64,000 bases of DNA from Pseudoips prasinana (GCA_951640165.1 OX621243.1:7812001-7876000), one strand, 5' to 3'. Counted from the first letter of the stretch, positions 20,215 to 31,383 are shown. The notes: generated by a model from the sequence alone, not told the origin. Numbers and translations are program-made.

Positions 20215-23200
20215 TAATAATAATAAACGTCAAAACTGTCAAAAAAGACAAGACGTGTTTTATCCGGAAAAAATTATAAAATTCAATTTCAGGCCATAAA
20301 ATCCATTATTATGCCCTTGTATTGGGTCAAAATTAAAATCTCCGCTTACAATTTGTATATAATAGATAAATAAGTTTGTATACAATACTTACGCAATAAA
20401 CCAAAAGACACGTTCAACATGAAACTTTTCAAGCATATTTATAACTCAAGGAAGCTCGTCAACATATTATGACCTCAATAACAAGGGCTCGAGCACGGAT
20501 ACCGCCAATGATGGCGGCAAGCTTGGAGTTGGCGGCCGGCAGTGCCGAAGAAGCAACTCCCGCTGTCGCAGAGGTGGTGAGGCGAAGCAGACGTAGATGG
20601 ACAGCATCAAACAATGAAAACGTCATGCGAGCTTATTACCGGGCTACTGGAGGGGATACTGCGCCGCGATCTGGCTATCGACGGCGTCTCCTGTCTGAGT
20701 GGTTAATACTCGAGCCAGATATCACAGTAAGTGAACAGCGCTTGGTTGATCAAGTCAGGGTTATACGCACAAATAATTTATTAAGTGAAGATCGGGTTGA
20801 GTACCTTAGACTGGAGGTCTTGAATTCATTCATTGATTCAAATCATCCTCAAAATTCAAATAATGTTTTAAACAATTCGGAAAATTTACTAAGCTCCCAA
20901 AATTATGACTTAACAATGAATGATGACTCATCACCTCCAGTAAATTTGGAAGTCAATGATGAAATATCGGCAAATGTTAGAACAAAATTTATTCAAATAG
21001 TTTCACAATACAAAAATACAAAATTTCAAGACAGACCAAAATTAGTAAAATATCCAAATAACCCAAAATGCTGGAAAATAATCGCTGCTGTCAACCATTT
21101 ACTTGGTGAGTGCTTAAAAACCAGTGAGTCTCTTGAGGAAACACATTCGTATCTTTATTGTGCGGCACGGACTTGTTGTGAAATCGCTGGGGTACTGCGG
21201 CCGCACAATACTGAAGCCAGTTCTTCACCTAGATTACCTCAATGGCAGCAAAGATTACAAAATAAAATAAACACAATAAGGGTTAATTTAGGGAAACTAA
21301 TTTCATTTTCTTCTGGAAATAACAGGATGCGCATTATCAGTGTTGTAAATAAAATCTTTCCGAACCGTAGTCTAAATTTATATGACAGTTCCTTTAGACA
21401 AGAACTCAATGTCAAAATTGATGAGTATAAACAACGGTTAGGTCTTCTGTCCAAAAGACTACGGCGCAAAAAAGAAAATTATTTAAGAAAAAAACAAAAC
21501 AGATTATTTTACAACAACCAAAATAGGTTTTACGCAGAATTAGGCAATGAAAAATGCTCGGTTGGTACCTTACCAGAGAAATGTTTGATGGAACAGTTTT
21601 GGAAGAATATCTGGGGTTATTCGGTTAGTCATTGTTTGGATGCAGATTGGTTAAATGATTTGCAAAACAGCACAGAGCAAATTAATCAGATGGAACAAGT
21701 TCAAATTACATAGGAAGATTTCCAAACAGTGGTTTCAAAACTAAATAATTGGAAATCTCCAGGAGTAGATGGAATCCACAATTTTTGGTTTAAGTGGTTT
21801 AAAAGTTCACATGATTTATTAGCTAAACAAATTCAAAATTGTATCCAAAGCGGTTCCATCCCTACATTTCTCGTAGAAGGTATAACGTACATGATACCGA
21901 AAGTTCCTGGTGCCTCTGAGCCGAAACAATTTCGCCCAATAACGTGTTTGTCGGCGTTATATAAAATCATCACTTCGCTTATTACAAAAAAAATCCAAAA
22001 GCATTTGTCTGAAAATAATATAATGTCGGCGGCACAGAATGGATGTTGTTCTGGATCAAGAGGAACCAAAGAACTACTGACCATAGACAGTATCGTCAGC
22101 CAGCACGTGAAATCCAAAAAACGTAATTTCTTTGCAGCTTGGATTGATTATAAGAAAGCCTACGATATGATACCCCACACTTGGCTTATTAAAATTTTAG
22201 AAATTTATAACGTTAACCCAATATTAGTAATGTTTTTGAAAAATTGTATGATGAATTGGCAAGTCAAACTTATAGTGAACTCAGCTGCTGGAGGTTACGT
22301 TTTAGAACCGTTTACCATCAAACGGGGTATATTTCAAGGGGATAGTCTCAGTCCACTTTGGTTTTGCCTTGCGTTGAACCCACTTAGTTACTTGCTACAA
22401 AAATCAAACATAGGATATGAACTGAGCAATAGAAGTTTTAAATTGAATCATCTATTATATATGGATGACCTAAAATTATATGCCAAAAACAAAAAAGATA
22501 TGGAAACATTACTCGAAATTACAGCAAAATTTAGTAAAGATATTAGAATGGAATTTGGGTTGGACAAATGCGCAGTAATGATGGCTTCAAAAGGCAAAAT
22601 CAAAAACTCACCTCATTTTGAAATTCCTGATGTGGGACCTATCAATGGCTTAAGCACCCATGAGACGTACAAATATTTAGGAATGGAACAATGTTTAGGC
22701 CTTGATCATAAGAAGTTGAAAGATTCATTTAAAAATAATTATCTCAAAAGAGTGAAAATAGTTTTGAAAAGTTATTTAAGCGGAAAAAATAAAATAAGAG
22801 CGCTTAACTCATGGGCTTTTCCATTGATCGGTTATTCATTCGGAGTTTTAAAGTGGAGCCAGACGGAATTAGAGACTATCGATCGTAAATTGCGTACCAC
22901 TATGACGAAATTTCGTATGCATCACCCCAGGGCGTCTATGATGAGACTATATTTACCTAGAAAACTAGGGGGTAGGGGGCTTCTAAATTTAACTAATATG
23001 TGTAATGTGGAAGTAAATAAATTAAGAATGTTTTTTAGGAATCAGTCAAAACCTGGCTACCCTGAAATAGTGGCATGTGATTTACGATTTACCCCTTTGA
23101 ACCTGTCATATTCTGAGATCAGTCTTCCAATTATAAGTATAGGAAACCGAATTGAAACCTGGAGAAATAAAGAGCTGCATGGACGATTTTATCATGTTCT

Positions 23201-24032
23201 GAAAGATCAAAACACGGACCTTAAGGCCTCCGTACACTGGCTACAACATGGTGATTTGTACGGAGAAACCGAGGGATTCCTGTTGGCGATGCAAGATCAG
23301 GTGGTTGCAACGAGAAACTACCATAAGTACATTATGAAGGACAATACGGTGGACATATGTAGAGCCTGTGGTGTCGCAGGGGAAACTCTGCGACACATAA
23401 CATCTGGATGTTCTTCTCTTGCAGCCACTGAATACTTGTACCGCCACAATTCTGTTGCTAAAATCATCCATCAGCAACTTGCTTTAGATCGCCAACTTCT
23501 GCCGGGCCCAAGGGTTCCATACTTCAAATATAATCCTGAAGCGGTCTTGGAAAATGACAGGTTTAAAATATACTGGGATCATCCCGTGCTGACTGACCGA
23601 ATGGTAGGTGCCAATCGACCCGATATTGTCGTCATTGACAAACATACGAAAAAGACATCCTTTGTGGATATAACAATACCGTATGATGAAAACATATCTA
23701 ACGCAGAAAAAGAAAAAATTTCAAAATACCTTGATCTGAGTTTTGAATATGCGCAAATTTGGAGAACCGAAAGACCTGCGATCATACCTATTGTTATATC
23801 CACAAATGGAGTTATTCCTAAATCCCTGAAAATCAACCTTGCAAGTTTAGGGCTTGATATCTGGCTGGAGAGTTACATGCAGAAGGCGGTTCTGCTGGCG
23901 AATGCCAGGATTGTGCGGAAATTTCTTTCCATGTAGCCCGAATATTGTATAAGTTGTATTTGTGCTAAAATACCCTTGTATGATATCTTGTAAATAATAT
24001 TGGTAATAAACATGTGAGATAATAATAATAAT
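20215..24032 (+). mobile_element. Dong/R4-like LINE with restriction-like endonuclease, in TAA repeats
   Basis: The element spans about 20,227-24,019 between TAA repeats (20,215-20,226 and 24,020-24,032). It has a 5' leader of about 240 bp, one long reading frame (20,469-23,936) broken by one stop, and a 3' leader of about 85 bp. The protein layout of N-terminal basic region, reverse transcriptase, CCHC knuckle and C-terminal PD-(D/E)XK-type endonuclease is that of the R4 clade, whose member Dong of silkworm inserts in TAA repeats. The right TAA array is also the tail of a minus-strand SINE (24,033-24,276), so the insertion split a SINE tail. Related fragments lie at 34,650-36,004 and 36,005-36,290. 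Confidence 0.88.
20469..23936 (+). pseudogene. Dong/R4-like polyprotein, one amber stop
   Basis: The frame codes for 1,155 residues with a single in-frame TAG at 21,711-21,713 (codon 415); the two halves (414 and 735 residues) are otherwise open and in the same phase. Residues 40-110 form a basic module (RRSRRRWTASNNENVMRAYY, then GYRRRLLSEW) that may bind nucleic acid. Counted from Met 421 (21,729), the reverse transcriptase has WKSPGVDGIHNFW, FRPITCLSALYKI, IDYKKAYD (D140, D146), GIFQGDSLSPLWF and YMDD 244-247. A zinc knuckle C544-X2-C547-X8-H556-X4-C561 follows. Then R630-P631-D632 and D647 fit the endonuclease core that nicks target DNA. Amber aside, every catalytic motif looks intact. 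The TAG may be a recent mutation, a sequencing error, or read through. The centre is more AT-rich than the C-terminal part. Confidence 0.88.
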
Positions 24033-24276
24033 ATCTGGGGACAATGTCACACAGATCATCCTAGCCCCAAACTAAGCAAAGCTTGTACTATGGGTACCAG
24101 GCGACGATATACATACTTATATAGATAGATAAATACTTATATACATAGAAAACATCCATGACTCAGAAACAAATATTCGTGCTCATCACACAAATATTTG
24201 CACTTACCGGGATTCGAACCCAGGACCACCAGCTTCGTAGGCAGGATCACTACCAACTAGGCTACGGTGACCGTCA
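24033..24276 (-). mobile_element. tRNA-derived SINE type B, full copy
   Basis: The minus strand starts CGGTCACCGTAGCCTAGTTG with B box GGTCCTGGGTTCGAATCCCG (about 24,208-24,230), runs through GTACCCATAGTACAAGCTTT, and ends CATTGTCCCCAGATATT followed by ATT units. Its TAA-rich tail, seen from the plus strand, adjoins the 3' end of the Dong-like LINE. Other copies are at 43,304-43,575 and 49,323-49,536. Confidence 0.9.
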
Positions 24277-24479
24277 ATGTAACTTATTAACAAAAGAGTA
24301 ACATTAATCTTTGACACTTAAGTTTTGTAATATTCTAATCAACAAAAGAGTAACAATTTTTAATCAATATCTTAAAGTTAAGAATGAGCGGATGACGTGT
24401 TAGATGATATTTAACTTGCATTCATTCATTTCTTAAAAATATCTTATTTTCAATAAGCTTATTGTATGCCAATAATATG

Positions 24480-24714
24480 TACCGTGTAAGTGACTAGTCG
24501 CGGGTTCCGGCCCAGAAAGAACCACGGGGCCACCCCATACCATCCCGTGTGTGTCGTATAAAGTGACAAAGAGATACATCACGTAGTTGGGCAGTCTGTG
24601 TACTAACTACCACCTAACTGCGGTCGCCAACTCGCATTCCAAGTGCGGTGACTACGGCAAACCTGGCCAAATGGGCCTATGTCCAGCTGTGGACTAGATC
24701 AGGCTACTGATGTG
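24480..24714 (+). mobile_element. Retroposon 3' end (type H-like)
   Basis: CATACCATCCCGTGTGTGTC, CAAGTGCGGTGACTACGGCA and the end CAGCTGTGGACTAGATCAGG with CTACTGATG follow the layout of 30,938-31,168 and 1,965-2,180, diverged. Confidence 0.55.
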
Positions 24715-24775
24715 TGATATGGCTGGTCTCCATCGAGACTGACCGAAATTCAGCCAGAAAGACATTATTTATTAT
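24715..24775 (+). mobile_element. SINE type E 3' scrap
   Basis: ATATGGCTGGTCTCCATCGA with GACTGACCGAAATTCAGCCA matches the SINE E 3' end (compare 27,562-27,610). Confidence 0.55.
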
Positions 24776-24817
24776 TATTATTACAAAAATAAGAATAAAA
24801 GAAAAAAAAAACCATAA

Positions 24818-25447
24818 ATGATTTAACAAAAAGGCTCGATATCCTGATAGGGCCAGTAAAACGTAGAGATCCATCGTTTGAGCACCACGGCGTTGAATTT
24901 AAGTATTTGTTTATACTTGTGTTGTAAATAGAAATGTATTAAAATGATTTAACAAAAAGGCACGAATCCTTGATGGGGCAAGTAAGACGTAGAGATCCAT
25001 CGTTTGAGCACCACTGCATTGAATTTAAGTATTTGTTTATACTTGTGTTGTAAATAGAAAGGTATTAAAATGATTTAACAAAAAGGCACGAAACCCTGAT
25101 GGGGCAAGTAAGACGTAGAGATCCATCGTTTGAGCACCACTGCATTGAATTTAAGTATTTGTTTATACTTGTGTTGTAAATAGAAAGGTATTAAAATGAT
25201 TTAACAAAAAGGCACGAAACCCTGATAGGGCCAGTAAGACGTAGAGATCCATCGTTTGAGCACCACGGCATTGAATTTAAGTATTTGTTTATACTTGTGT
25301 TGTAAGTAGAAAGGTATTAAAATGATTTAACAAAAAGGCACGAAACCCTGATGGGGCCAGTAAGACGTAGAGATCCATCGTTTGAGCACCACGGCATTGA
25401 ATTTAAGTATTTGCTTATACTTGTGTTGTAAATAGATAGGTATTAAG
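24818..25447. repeat. Tandem repeat, five units of 126 bp
   Basis: Unit starts (ATGATTTAACAAAAAGGC) are at 24,818, 24,944, 25,070, 25,196 and 25,322, so the period is exactly 126. Units share ACGTAGAGATCCATCGTTTG and ATACTTGTGTTGTAA and differ at only a few positions each; the first is most diverged. On the plus strand all three frames carry stops. No other copy was seen in the window. Confidence 0.97.
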
Positions 25448-25738
25448 CCTTAAAAGGCTTTGGGTTAGCAGTGTCTGTTGATTTTTCATTCCATTATGCT
25501 TGAATTGAATGATTCTATTACCCAAGTTGGCTTTTATTGTATAAAATATTTACCTTTTAAGATGAGATGGCAAATCTCGACCTTTATTTAGTTAGAGAAC
25601 TTAAAGGTAATGTATATATTGCAATATTATAGAAATGCTTTAGTCGCTAGGTGATAATAAAATAAAAAGTCATTATTAAGGAGATTAGTACAAAATTTGG
25701 TCGTTCAGTAAATAGTATCCTATCTTTTCCCACAGATA
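25448..25738. other. Unassigned sequence
   Basis: No recognised feature next to the tandem array. Confidence 0.4.
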
Positions 25739-25739
25739 A

Positions 25740-26078
25740 TAATAATCCTATTTTAATATTATAAACGTGAAAGTTTGTAAGTTTGGATGGATGTTTGTTA
25801 CTTTTTCACGTAAAAACTACTGAATGGATTTTAATGAAACTTTACAGTAATATAGAATATATCAGGAATATATTATACATCAGTGTCAAGTAAGTATGAA
25901 AAAATCTACCATCTGCGAGTTATTACGGCGTGCACTGCCTAAACCGCTAGAGGTAGACATCCTACTAATATTATAAATACGAAAGTTTGTGAGTATAGAT
26001 GTATGGATATAGGTTTGTTACTCTTTTACGCCAAAACTACTTTAACGCGGGTGAAAACCGTGGGACATCGCTAGTATT
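25740..26078 (+). mobile_element. Compound Helitron-like element, two heads
   Basis: A first head (TATTATAAACGTGAAAGTTT) starts at about 25,757 and a second (CTAATATTATAAATACGAAA) at about 25,966, each with the GTTACT(T)TTTCACG/TTTTACGCC block. The end is GACATCGCTAGTATT, a CTAGT terminus. The middle ACGGCGTGCACTGCC...CCGCTAGAGGTAGACATCC recurs at 32,880-32,915, so the compound exists twice. There is no coding capacity. Confidence 0.75.
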
Positions 26079-26555
26079 AGATAAAACGAACGCCCAACGC
26101 ATATGCATTGCCAACCAAAGAGGTAACATCGCTGGCTTTTTGGGCACATTAGCCGCAGATGGCGACTTTTGATTTTAAGTTTATTATGATAGTTTTAGTT
26201 TGTACGTAGGCTTAATCCATTTACAAACTTTAATACATCTGAAAATAATTATTTAATAGATTTTTTTTTTGTGCAGACGTACAACTTGTGTATTTATTAG
26301 CAACACACGACAAAATAAATATTCTATTTTTAATAAATATTCGATTTCCATTATTACCATGCATGCATCACCATACATTATTCTTATTTATAAATTAATT
26401 ATATAGCCCATGTGACGTCATAAATGGTCCGGAATCGATTGTCAACGTTGAAGCCGATTTAACGATGGATGAAGTCATTTTTAACCTTTATTTATTTGAA
26501 CATGCCATTAGCCATTTTAGAAATCGATGTTCGGCGACTTAGCCGGTAGAGCCCC
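26079..26555. other. Unassigned AT-rich sequence
   Basis: No gene or repeat recognised. A T run lies near 26,262-26,271. Confidence 0.4.
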
Positions 26556-26710
26556 AGGTCAGTATCCTAAACCGGCGAGCATGTATAACGAATATAAGGA
26601 CTGTAAATGAGCGAAAGAGGTGTGCAAGGATCGTGACAAATGGAAGCCCGTTGTCGTCCGTCTACCTACCCCTCTGGTAAACAGGCGTGAGTCTATGTAT
26701 GTATATAAAA
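26556..26710 (+). pseudogene. LINE ORF2 C-terminal tail (type J), decayed
   Basis: The segment parallels 31,915-32,048 (CGGCGAGCATGTATAACGAA, AGGTGTGCAAGGATCGTG, CGTCTACCTACCCCTCTGG, AACAGGCGTGAGT). That sequence is the end of an RTE-like LINE protein, with the sense AKEVCKDR-KWK-VV and YPSGKQA. Frames are broken. Confidence 0.6.
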
Positions 26711-26935
26711 TGACCTGAACTAGAATATAAAGCATACTAGAAGATTTCAATAGACGTTTGACATGGTTTATCGACTGTTCTAATAACCCAAGAGCCCACG
26801 GCAGCCAGACCTTCGTTATTTTACAAAAGCTGGAAGGTTTTCTGTGCATGGCCCCTATGCAGGTTAAAACAACCAGCGAATATGGAGTTTGGGTTATGGT
26901 TACTTTGGCAGGTAACAGGTAGTAAAGGTGCATAA
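26711..26935. other. Unassigned segment, possible dispersed repeat
   Basis: Both strands have open frames here (minus 26,559-26,933; plus about 26,740-26,926) without any motif. The text GTTTGGGTTATGGTTACTTT and the sharp start after a LINE tail suggest a repeat rather than a gene. Confidence 0.3.
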
Positions 26936-27245
26936 ATTAGTACCTAAAATTCGTTAAAGTATAAAGCTCAATATTTTATATTTTCTTCATGATAACTTTA
27001 GAAATCTCGTCACCCATTGATGGACACTTATGACAGTTGCTACCCCATACCAGACATTCCTAAACTTTAATAAATAGTATTTATACTTTCGTTATAAAAA
27101 TGATACTTGGGGGATGTAATTTTATATACGTTACTAGGGGACCTATAAAATACTGTTACCTCAATAGTCGGACAGTTTGAATGGTTTTTACATATTGCCA
27201 ACTGGCTGTGAGTACCTTATTAGATATGTCTATATATAGAATAAT
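26936..27245. other. Unassigned sequence
   Basis: Nothing recognised. Confidence 0.4.
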
Positions 27246-27250
27246 TCAAC

Positions 27251-27625
27251 TGACTGCCTCGTTGGTCTAGCGGTAGCGTGTTCACCCGCAGAGAACGAGG
27301 TCCTGGGTTCAAATCCCGGGTCGGGCCAAAAAGTGATTTTGGGACTTTTCTGTAAAAAGAAAAAATCTCAGCATCAGCCCGGAGTCTGGAAGTTGGCGGT
27401 ATTATACCCCCGTGCCTCGGAGAGCACGTAAAGCCGTCGGTCCTGTACCTGAACTCTTTCCGGTCGTGTCGCATAGGCGTCCCATCGGATCATGAGAGTG
27501 ATGGAATAGAAAGTGCTCCTGTGTTTGCGCACACACTTGAGCACTATAATATGTCCCGCGCAGATGGCTAATCTCTGTTGAGACTGGCCGCCGTGGCCGA
27601 AATTCGGCAAGGAGGAGGACATTAA
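27251..27625 (+). mobile_element. tRNA-derived SINE type E, full length
   Basis: The best SINE E copy. It has the head CTGCCTCGTTGGTCTAGCGG, B box CTGGGTTCAAATCCCGGG at 27,302-27,319, and a TTTTCTGTAAAAAGAAAAAA link. The body has CGTAAAGCCGTCGGTCCTG and TTTCCGGTCGTGTCGC, then ATCATGAGAGTGATGGAATA, with a 3' part GACTGGCCGCCGTGGCCG. The head resembles a tRNA but no acceptor stem closes. Confidence 0.9.
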
Positions 27626-27631
27626 TTCAAA

Positions 27632-27905
27632 CTATACTTGCCTGTTAGTATAGTAATTAGTGATCCTGACTGAGAAGCCACAGGTCGTGGGTTCGATCCC
27701 CACCCAAGACAAATATTTGGGTGATGAGCACGATTATTTGTTCTATACGTGGGTGTAATTTATCCATAATACCTATATTTGTATTTAGAAATATATCAGT
27801 ATGTTTATCAGTTGCCTGATTGTCATAGTACAGGCTTTGCCCAGTTTGGGATGAGATGGCAGTGTGTAAGTTGTCCCAAGATATATTTATATATTTATGT
27901 TTAGA
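27632..27905 (+). mobile_element. tRNA-derived SINE type C, full length
   Basis: Head GTTAGTATAGTAATTAGTGA, B box CAGGTCGTGGGTTCGATCCC, body ATGAGCACGATTATTTGTTC, then ATAGTACAGGCTTTGCCCAG and the 3' end TGTGTAAGTTGTCCCAAG with a TATTTA-rich tail. It follows SINE E with under 10 bp between. Confidence 0.85.
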
Positions 27906-28119
27906 TATTATGTCATTCTTTTATTAGTAATGTTCTCCTTCTTATAATTTAAAATTAATGGCGCGTTTAAATACTTTTTCATTAGGTTTTTGTTCTTGAA
28001 GATATTTCATAAAATCTTATTCTTATCTCACCCGCGGGCGACGGAGTTCTGAGAGACCCTCAGCCTGGTGCCAACAACAAAACAAAAGGCGTACAAAATT
28101 TATTTGTCAGCTTATTTGT
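27906..28119. other. Unassigned sequence
   Basis: A small richer block at 28,030-28,080 (CACCCGCGGGCGACGGAGTT) has no recognised identity. Confidence 0.35.
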
Positions 28120-28420
28120 GTTAAAATAATAAATAAAAAAGGTTTTTATACACGTAGACTTTACAAAAACGTTTGTAAATAGTCAGAACATGTTGGTAAT
28201 AATATAGTAAAGTATACATAATTATTTCTAGTTACATGTATAGACATTTAGATACACGGATTGTTAAAACATTTATAAATATCATAGTAATGATATTTAG
28301 ATGGCTTGTATTAAGTTGTTGTCAAAAAGACTATATTTAGGTTTTATTATCAAAATATATAGTACCTATAAGCTATATTTTACTACATATTGTCGGAATG
28401 GTTCTGTCTACTCCATAATT
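28120..28420 (-). mobile_element. LINE 3' end copy (same family as 16,515), diverged
   Basis: AATAAATAAAAAAGGTTTTT is the complement of the tail. CACGTAGACTTTACAAAAAC, GTAAATAGTCAGAACATGTT and CTTGTATTAAGTTGTTGTCA follow in the same order as the minus strand of 18,560-18,870. The end reads GGAATGGTTCTGTCTA. Confidence 0.8.
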
Positions 28421-29405
28421 TTTAGCTGTGACGGTGTATACCTGTATTAAAATTACTTCATAAATTTATTACAGGGAAGCAAAACTTACGACCACCGGCA
28501 ATCCGGCATCGAAAAAAAAGTCGCCGGTTCGATGGACGGATCTTATTTGTACCACACTTAACACAAGAGTTCAAGAGTTCTCTCTACATCACTGTAGACT
28601 GAAGCCGATAACAAATAGTCGTAAAGAAAAAGGTACCTCAAATGGAAGTAAGTAAGGTACGACGCGAAAGGAAGAACTATTCAATTATTTTAATCTTACT
28701 TAGGTACTTGTGGGTAGAAGTTAACCTAGTGTAAGAGTTGTTCAAACCGCCCAGTTGGATTTTGACATAGCTTTACAACTTTTATTAATTTACTGCTACT
28801 GGGACCAATTAATTAACATGCCCTGCAAATTATGGAGATGTTCAAAAATTAAACCATGAGGGCACCGAAATAAATTATAATTTTAGCATGGTTTTTTACC
28901 AAAGATAAATACGTTGAAATTGTGGTAAACTTTCCTTTCGCCATATTCACTTTAATAAAAAAAATAAAAAAATTAAAGAGAAGACCTAGTCTGGTCTCTA
29001 ACAAAAATGGTCTCTAACAAAAATAGTGTTATAGAATTTTACTGGCAAATAAAATACAAGTTTATATTTCTATAAATAAATCTTGGAGACCATAAACAAA
29101 ACAATGCTTTTAAATTCAACTTCTTGTCATTTACATTCCGTCTATAAATCTGAAGTATGATTGAATTCTGATTGAATTTTATTCTATAAAAGTAATAAAT
29201 AGAATTGAAATTTATCATATAAATTGTAACAGATTTAATAGTAGTACTGGCGAAATTTTTACAAATAAATTCCTAGTAACTACTAGCGCTAGTTAAGCAC
29301 TAACTGATTCGCTTTAGCTCTTAAAAATGTACTAGCAAATGAATCAGTCGATAATATAGACTACACTGTGAGTTCCTGGCTACATAATATAATATTTTTT
29401 ATGCT
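28421..29405. other. Unassigned; short trace of repeat F
   Basis: Near 28,735-28,810, GTTGTTCAAACCGCCCAGTT and GGATTTTGACATAGCTTTAC resemble repeat F. No frame or other repeat was recognised. Confidence 0.35.
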
Positions 29406-29413
29406 TTTATGTA

Positions 29414-29548
29414 CAGACACCAGCACATCAAACTACCCCAATCTGTCAAATTTACTCAATTGAAAGTGAACTTTATGCTAATGTGATAAAGTTGATAATC
29501 TATAAAATAAATTAGACAGATTGGGGTAGCTGGATGTGCTGGCGCCTG
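29414..29548 (+). mobile_element. GTAC-targeting MITE
   Basis: A 135-bp copy: left CAGACACCAGCACATCAAAC, right GGATGTGCTGGCGCCTG, with the same internal text as 2,216-2,347. TA lies at each side (29,412-29,413, 29,549-29,550), context G-TA...TA-C. Confidence 0.88.
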
Positions 29549-29925
29549 TACCTATTTGACCGCAAGTTTGATACAGTAGTTAAAATAGTTGCTTCACTAC
29601 TAGCTCAATGCCCCCTTGCTCCATATCGATCCCCGCACAGGTCAATTATATATGTGAGCCATAGCTACCACCTATAGGTCATATGAATAATAATAATTGA
29701 CAACATATTCTAAGTCTGCGTTATGACCGTAAGTCACGTGTTTATAAAGTCCATACATACTCATACATTTATTTCCCTAGAGAAGGTAGTTTCTTGAATT
29801 AAATAGTAACTTATTATGTTACGTGACAAATAATACCAATAAATTGTTATACGGAAGTTTTAAGACTAATTATGTATAAGTACTAGTAATTGTTAATTGA
29901 GATGGTGCATGATGCTTTGTATTTC
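29549..29925. other. Unassigned sequence
   Basis: Nothing recognised. Confidence 0.4.
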
Positions 29926-30228
29926 CTACTAGCAGTGCCCCCGGACTTCATTAGATAGATAGACAGACAGATATAATACTCTTTATTGTACACCCTCAAA
30001 CGGAAAGAAAATACATTATAAATATTTCGCTTCGTTCCGCGTTATAAATATTTTTGTCCCTGCCCGTTTGTCCCGCTTAATATTTCGGGCCTATCATAGC
30101 CTATGACACTACACAATAAAGTATTATTGGCGAAATAATTTTAAAAATCGGTTCAGTAGATCCAGAGATTACCCATTACAACGTCACAAACTCACAAACG
30201 TTAGCTCTTTATAATATTAGTAATATAT
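29926..30228 (-). mobile_element. Helitron-like element with an inserted LINE tail scrap
   Basis: The plus strand starts ACTAGCAGTGCCCCCGGAC and resumes at about 30,035 with TTCCGCGTTATAAATATTTT and CCCGTTTGTCCCGC, ending CTCTTTATAATATTAGTAAT, as in 18,878-19,092. Between lies ATACTCTTTATTGTACACCC, the complement of the GTACAATAAAGAG 3' end also found at 61,081-61,271. Confidence 0.65.
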
Positions 30229-30344
30229 TGGAAATACTCTGTAATTCCTATTGTCGTTTTTTTTCATAAATTATCGACAATATCATACATTTTTATGTTA
30301 TTGTCGTTGGTCGTGACGGATGATGTAAAAGTTCTATTATATAA
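30229..30344. other. Unassigned short spacer
   Basis: AT-rich spacer between a Helitron-like element and repeat K. Confidence 0.35.
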
Positions 30345-30465
30345 TAGGCACGGGTTATTATGCGTGATGTACTGCCATATCCAAGTGAGTACTTCCTTAT
30401 CAAATAATAAGCACGCTGTATTCAATCACGGTGTCACGTTATCCGATCCAATATAAACATACTCG
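30345..30465 (+). repeat. Dispersed repeat K, first copy
   Basis: AATAGGCACGGGTTATTATG, then TACTGCCATATCCAAGTGAG and CTTATCAAATAATAAGCACG, parallel the segment 32,212-32,330 in direct orientation, about 1.87 kb away, with clear divergence. Class unknown. Confidence 0.6.
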
Positions 30466-30937
30466 TAATTTCCAAAACTTAAAGAAAATTAGGAATTGAC
30501 AACTATTTTTTTGAAATACATGCTCGTATACTACCTCCAGCGTTTTATTTTTCATATTATGAGTTTTATAAATTAGTTATTAGTTACCCAAAAAAAAGAA
30601 AAAACTAAAGAAACTGCCAAACTTTTTGGTATGGATGAACCACATCTTGCGAATTAAAAAAATAAATGAAACTCAGATAGATATAGACTTAAAATATTAT
30701 GCTGCCCATTCAATATTTTTGTTATGAAATAGGTTCAGAATTGAATCATGAAATAAAAGAATACAAAATACACACATTCTGGCGCTTTTATTAAGGTTTT
30801 ACTTTTCACACATAGGTATGCATAGGGAGAGAGATATTCTGAGCACTAGGGATTCCTCGTAAATACTTTATCTAGTAGTAGATAAAAGTGATAGCTTACT
30901 CTCTGTTTGATCTCGTGTAAATTCCAACCGTTATATG
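30466..30937. other. Unassigned AT-rich sequence
   Basis: Nothing recognised. Confidence 0.4.
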
Positions 30938-31168
30938 TGTGGTGACGGCATATAATATCATCACCCCACCTCATCCCGTGGGGGGCATAGAAATCGTCCA
31001 AGGGAATATCTACCAGAGAACGGGCAGCAGCGTGTTTCTGTGAACAATGATCAACAAACTGCGATCGTCAACCCGTCTGCCAAGCGTGGCGATTATGGCA
31101 TATCCCCCCATTCTTTCGCGAGAGACTTTTTTCCAGCTCCGGACGTACTTTGGGTGACATGATATTAA
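30938..31168 (+). mobile_element. Retroposon type H, best copy
   Basis: GTGTGGTGACGGCATATAAT, CACCTCATCCCGTGGGGGGC, GTCTGCCAAGCGTGGCGATT and TATGGCATATCCCCCCATTC, then CCAGCTCCGGACGTACTTTG with a TGACATGAT end. The last 50 bp resemble RTE LINE ends, suggesting a SINE or truncated LINE that borrows that 3' end. Minus-strand copies are at 11,343-11,545 and 60,935-61,360. Confidence 0.7.
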
Positions 31169-31383
31169 TTTTTTTAACGTAATGTATAGTGTACCAATAG
31201 CTGACTGATAAATGACTAGATACGCGTATTTTACTGCCATGTTGTAATATTATATAAGTGACCGTAGATTAAACAGTTAATATTATATAATGACACATCG
31301 TACCGTAGGTTTCTCTTAATCCTGGTTCATTCAGCGGTTGCCTGGAAGAGATCTCTCTTAGCAATGAAACTGCTATGACTGCA
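31169..31383. other. Unassigned sequence
   Basis: Nothing recognised. Confidence 0.35.

Noticed and set aside
24818..25447. Possible CRISPR array
   Set aside because: Units are contiguous 126-bp repeats with no unique spacers, and the sequence is eukaryotic.
26559..26933. 124-codon minus frame
   Set aside because: It crosses the end of a decayed plus-strand LINE tail and an unassigned segment, with no motif.
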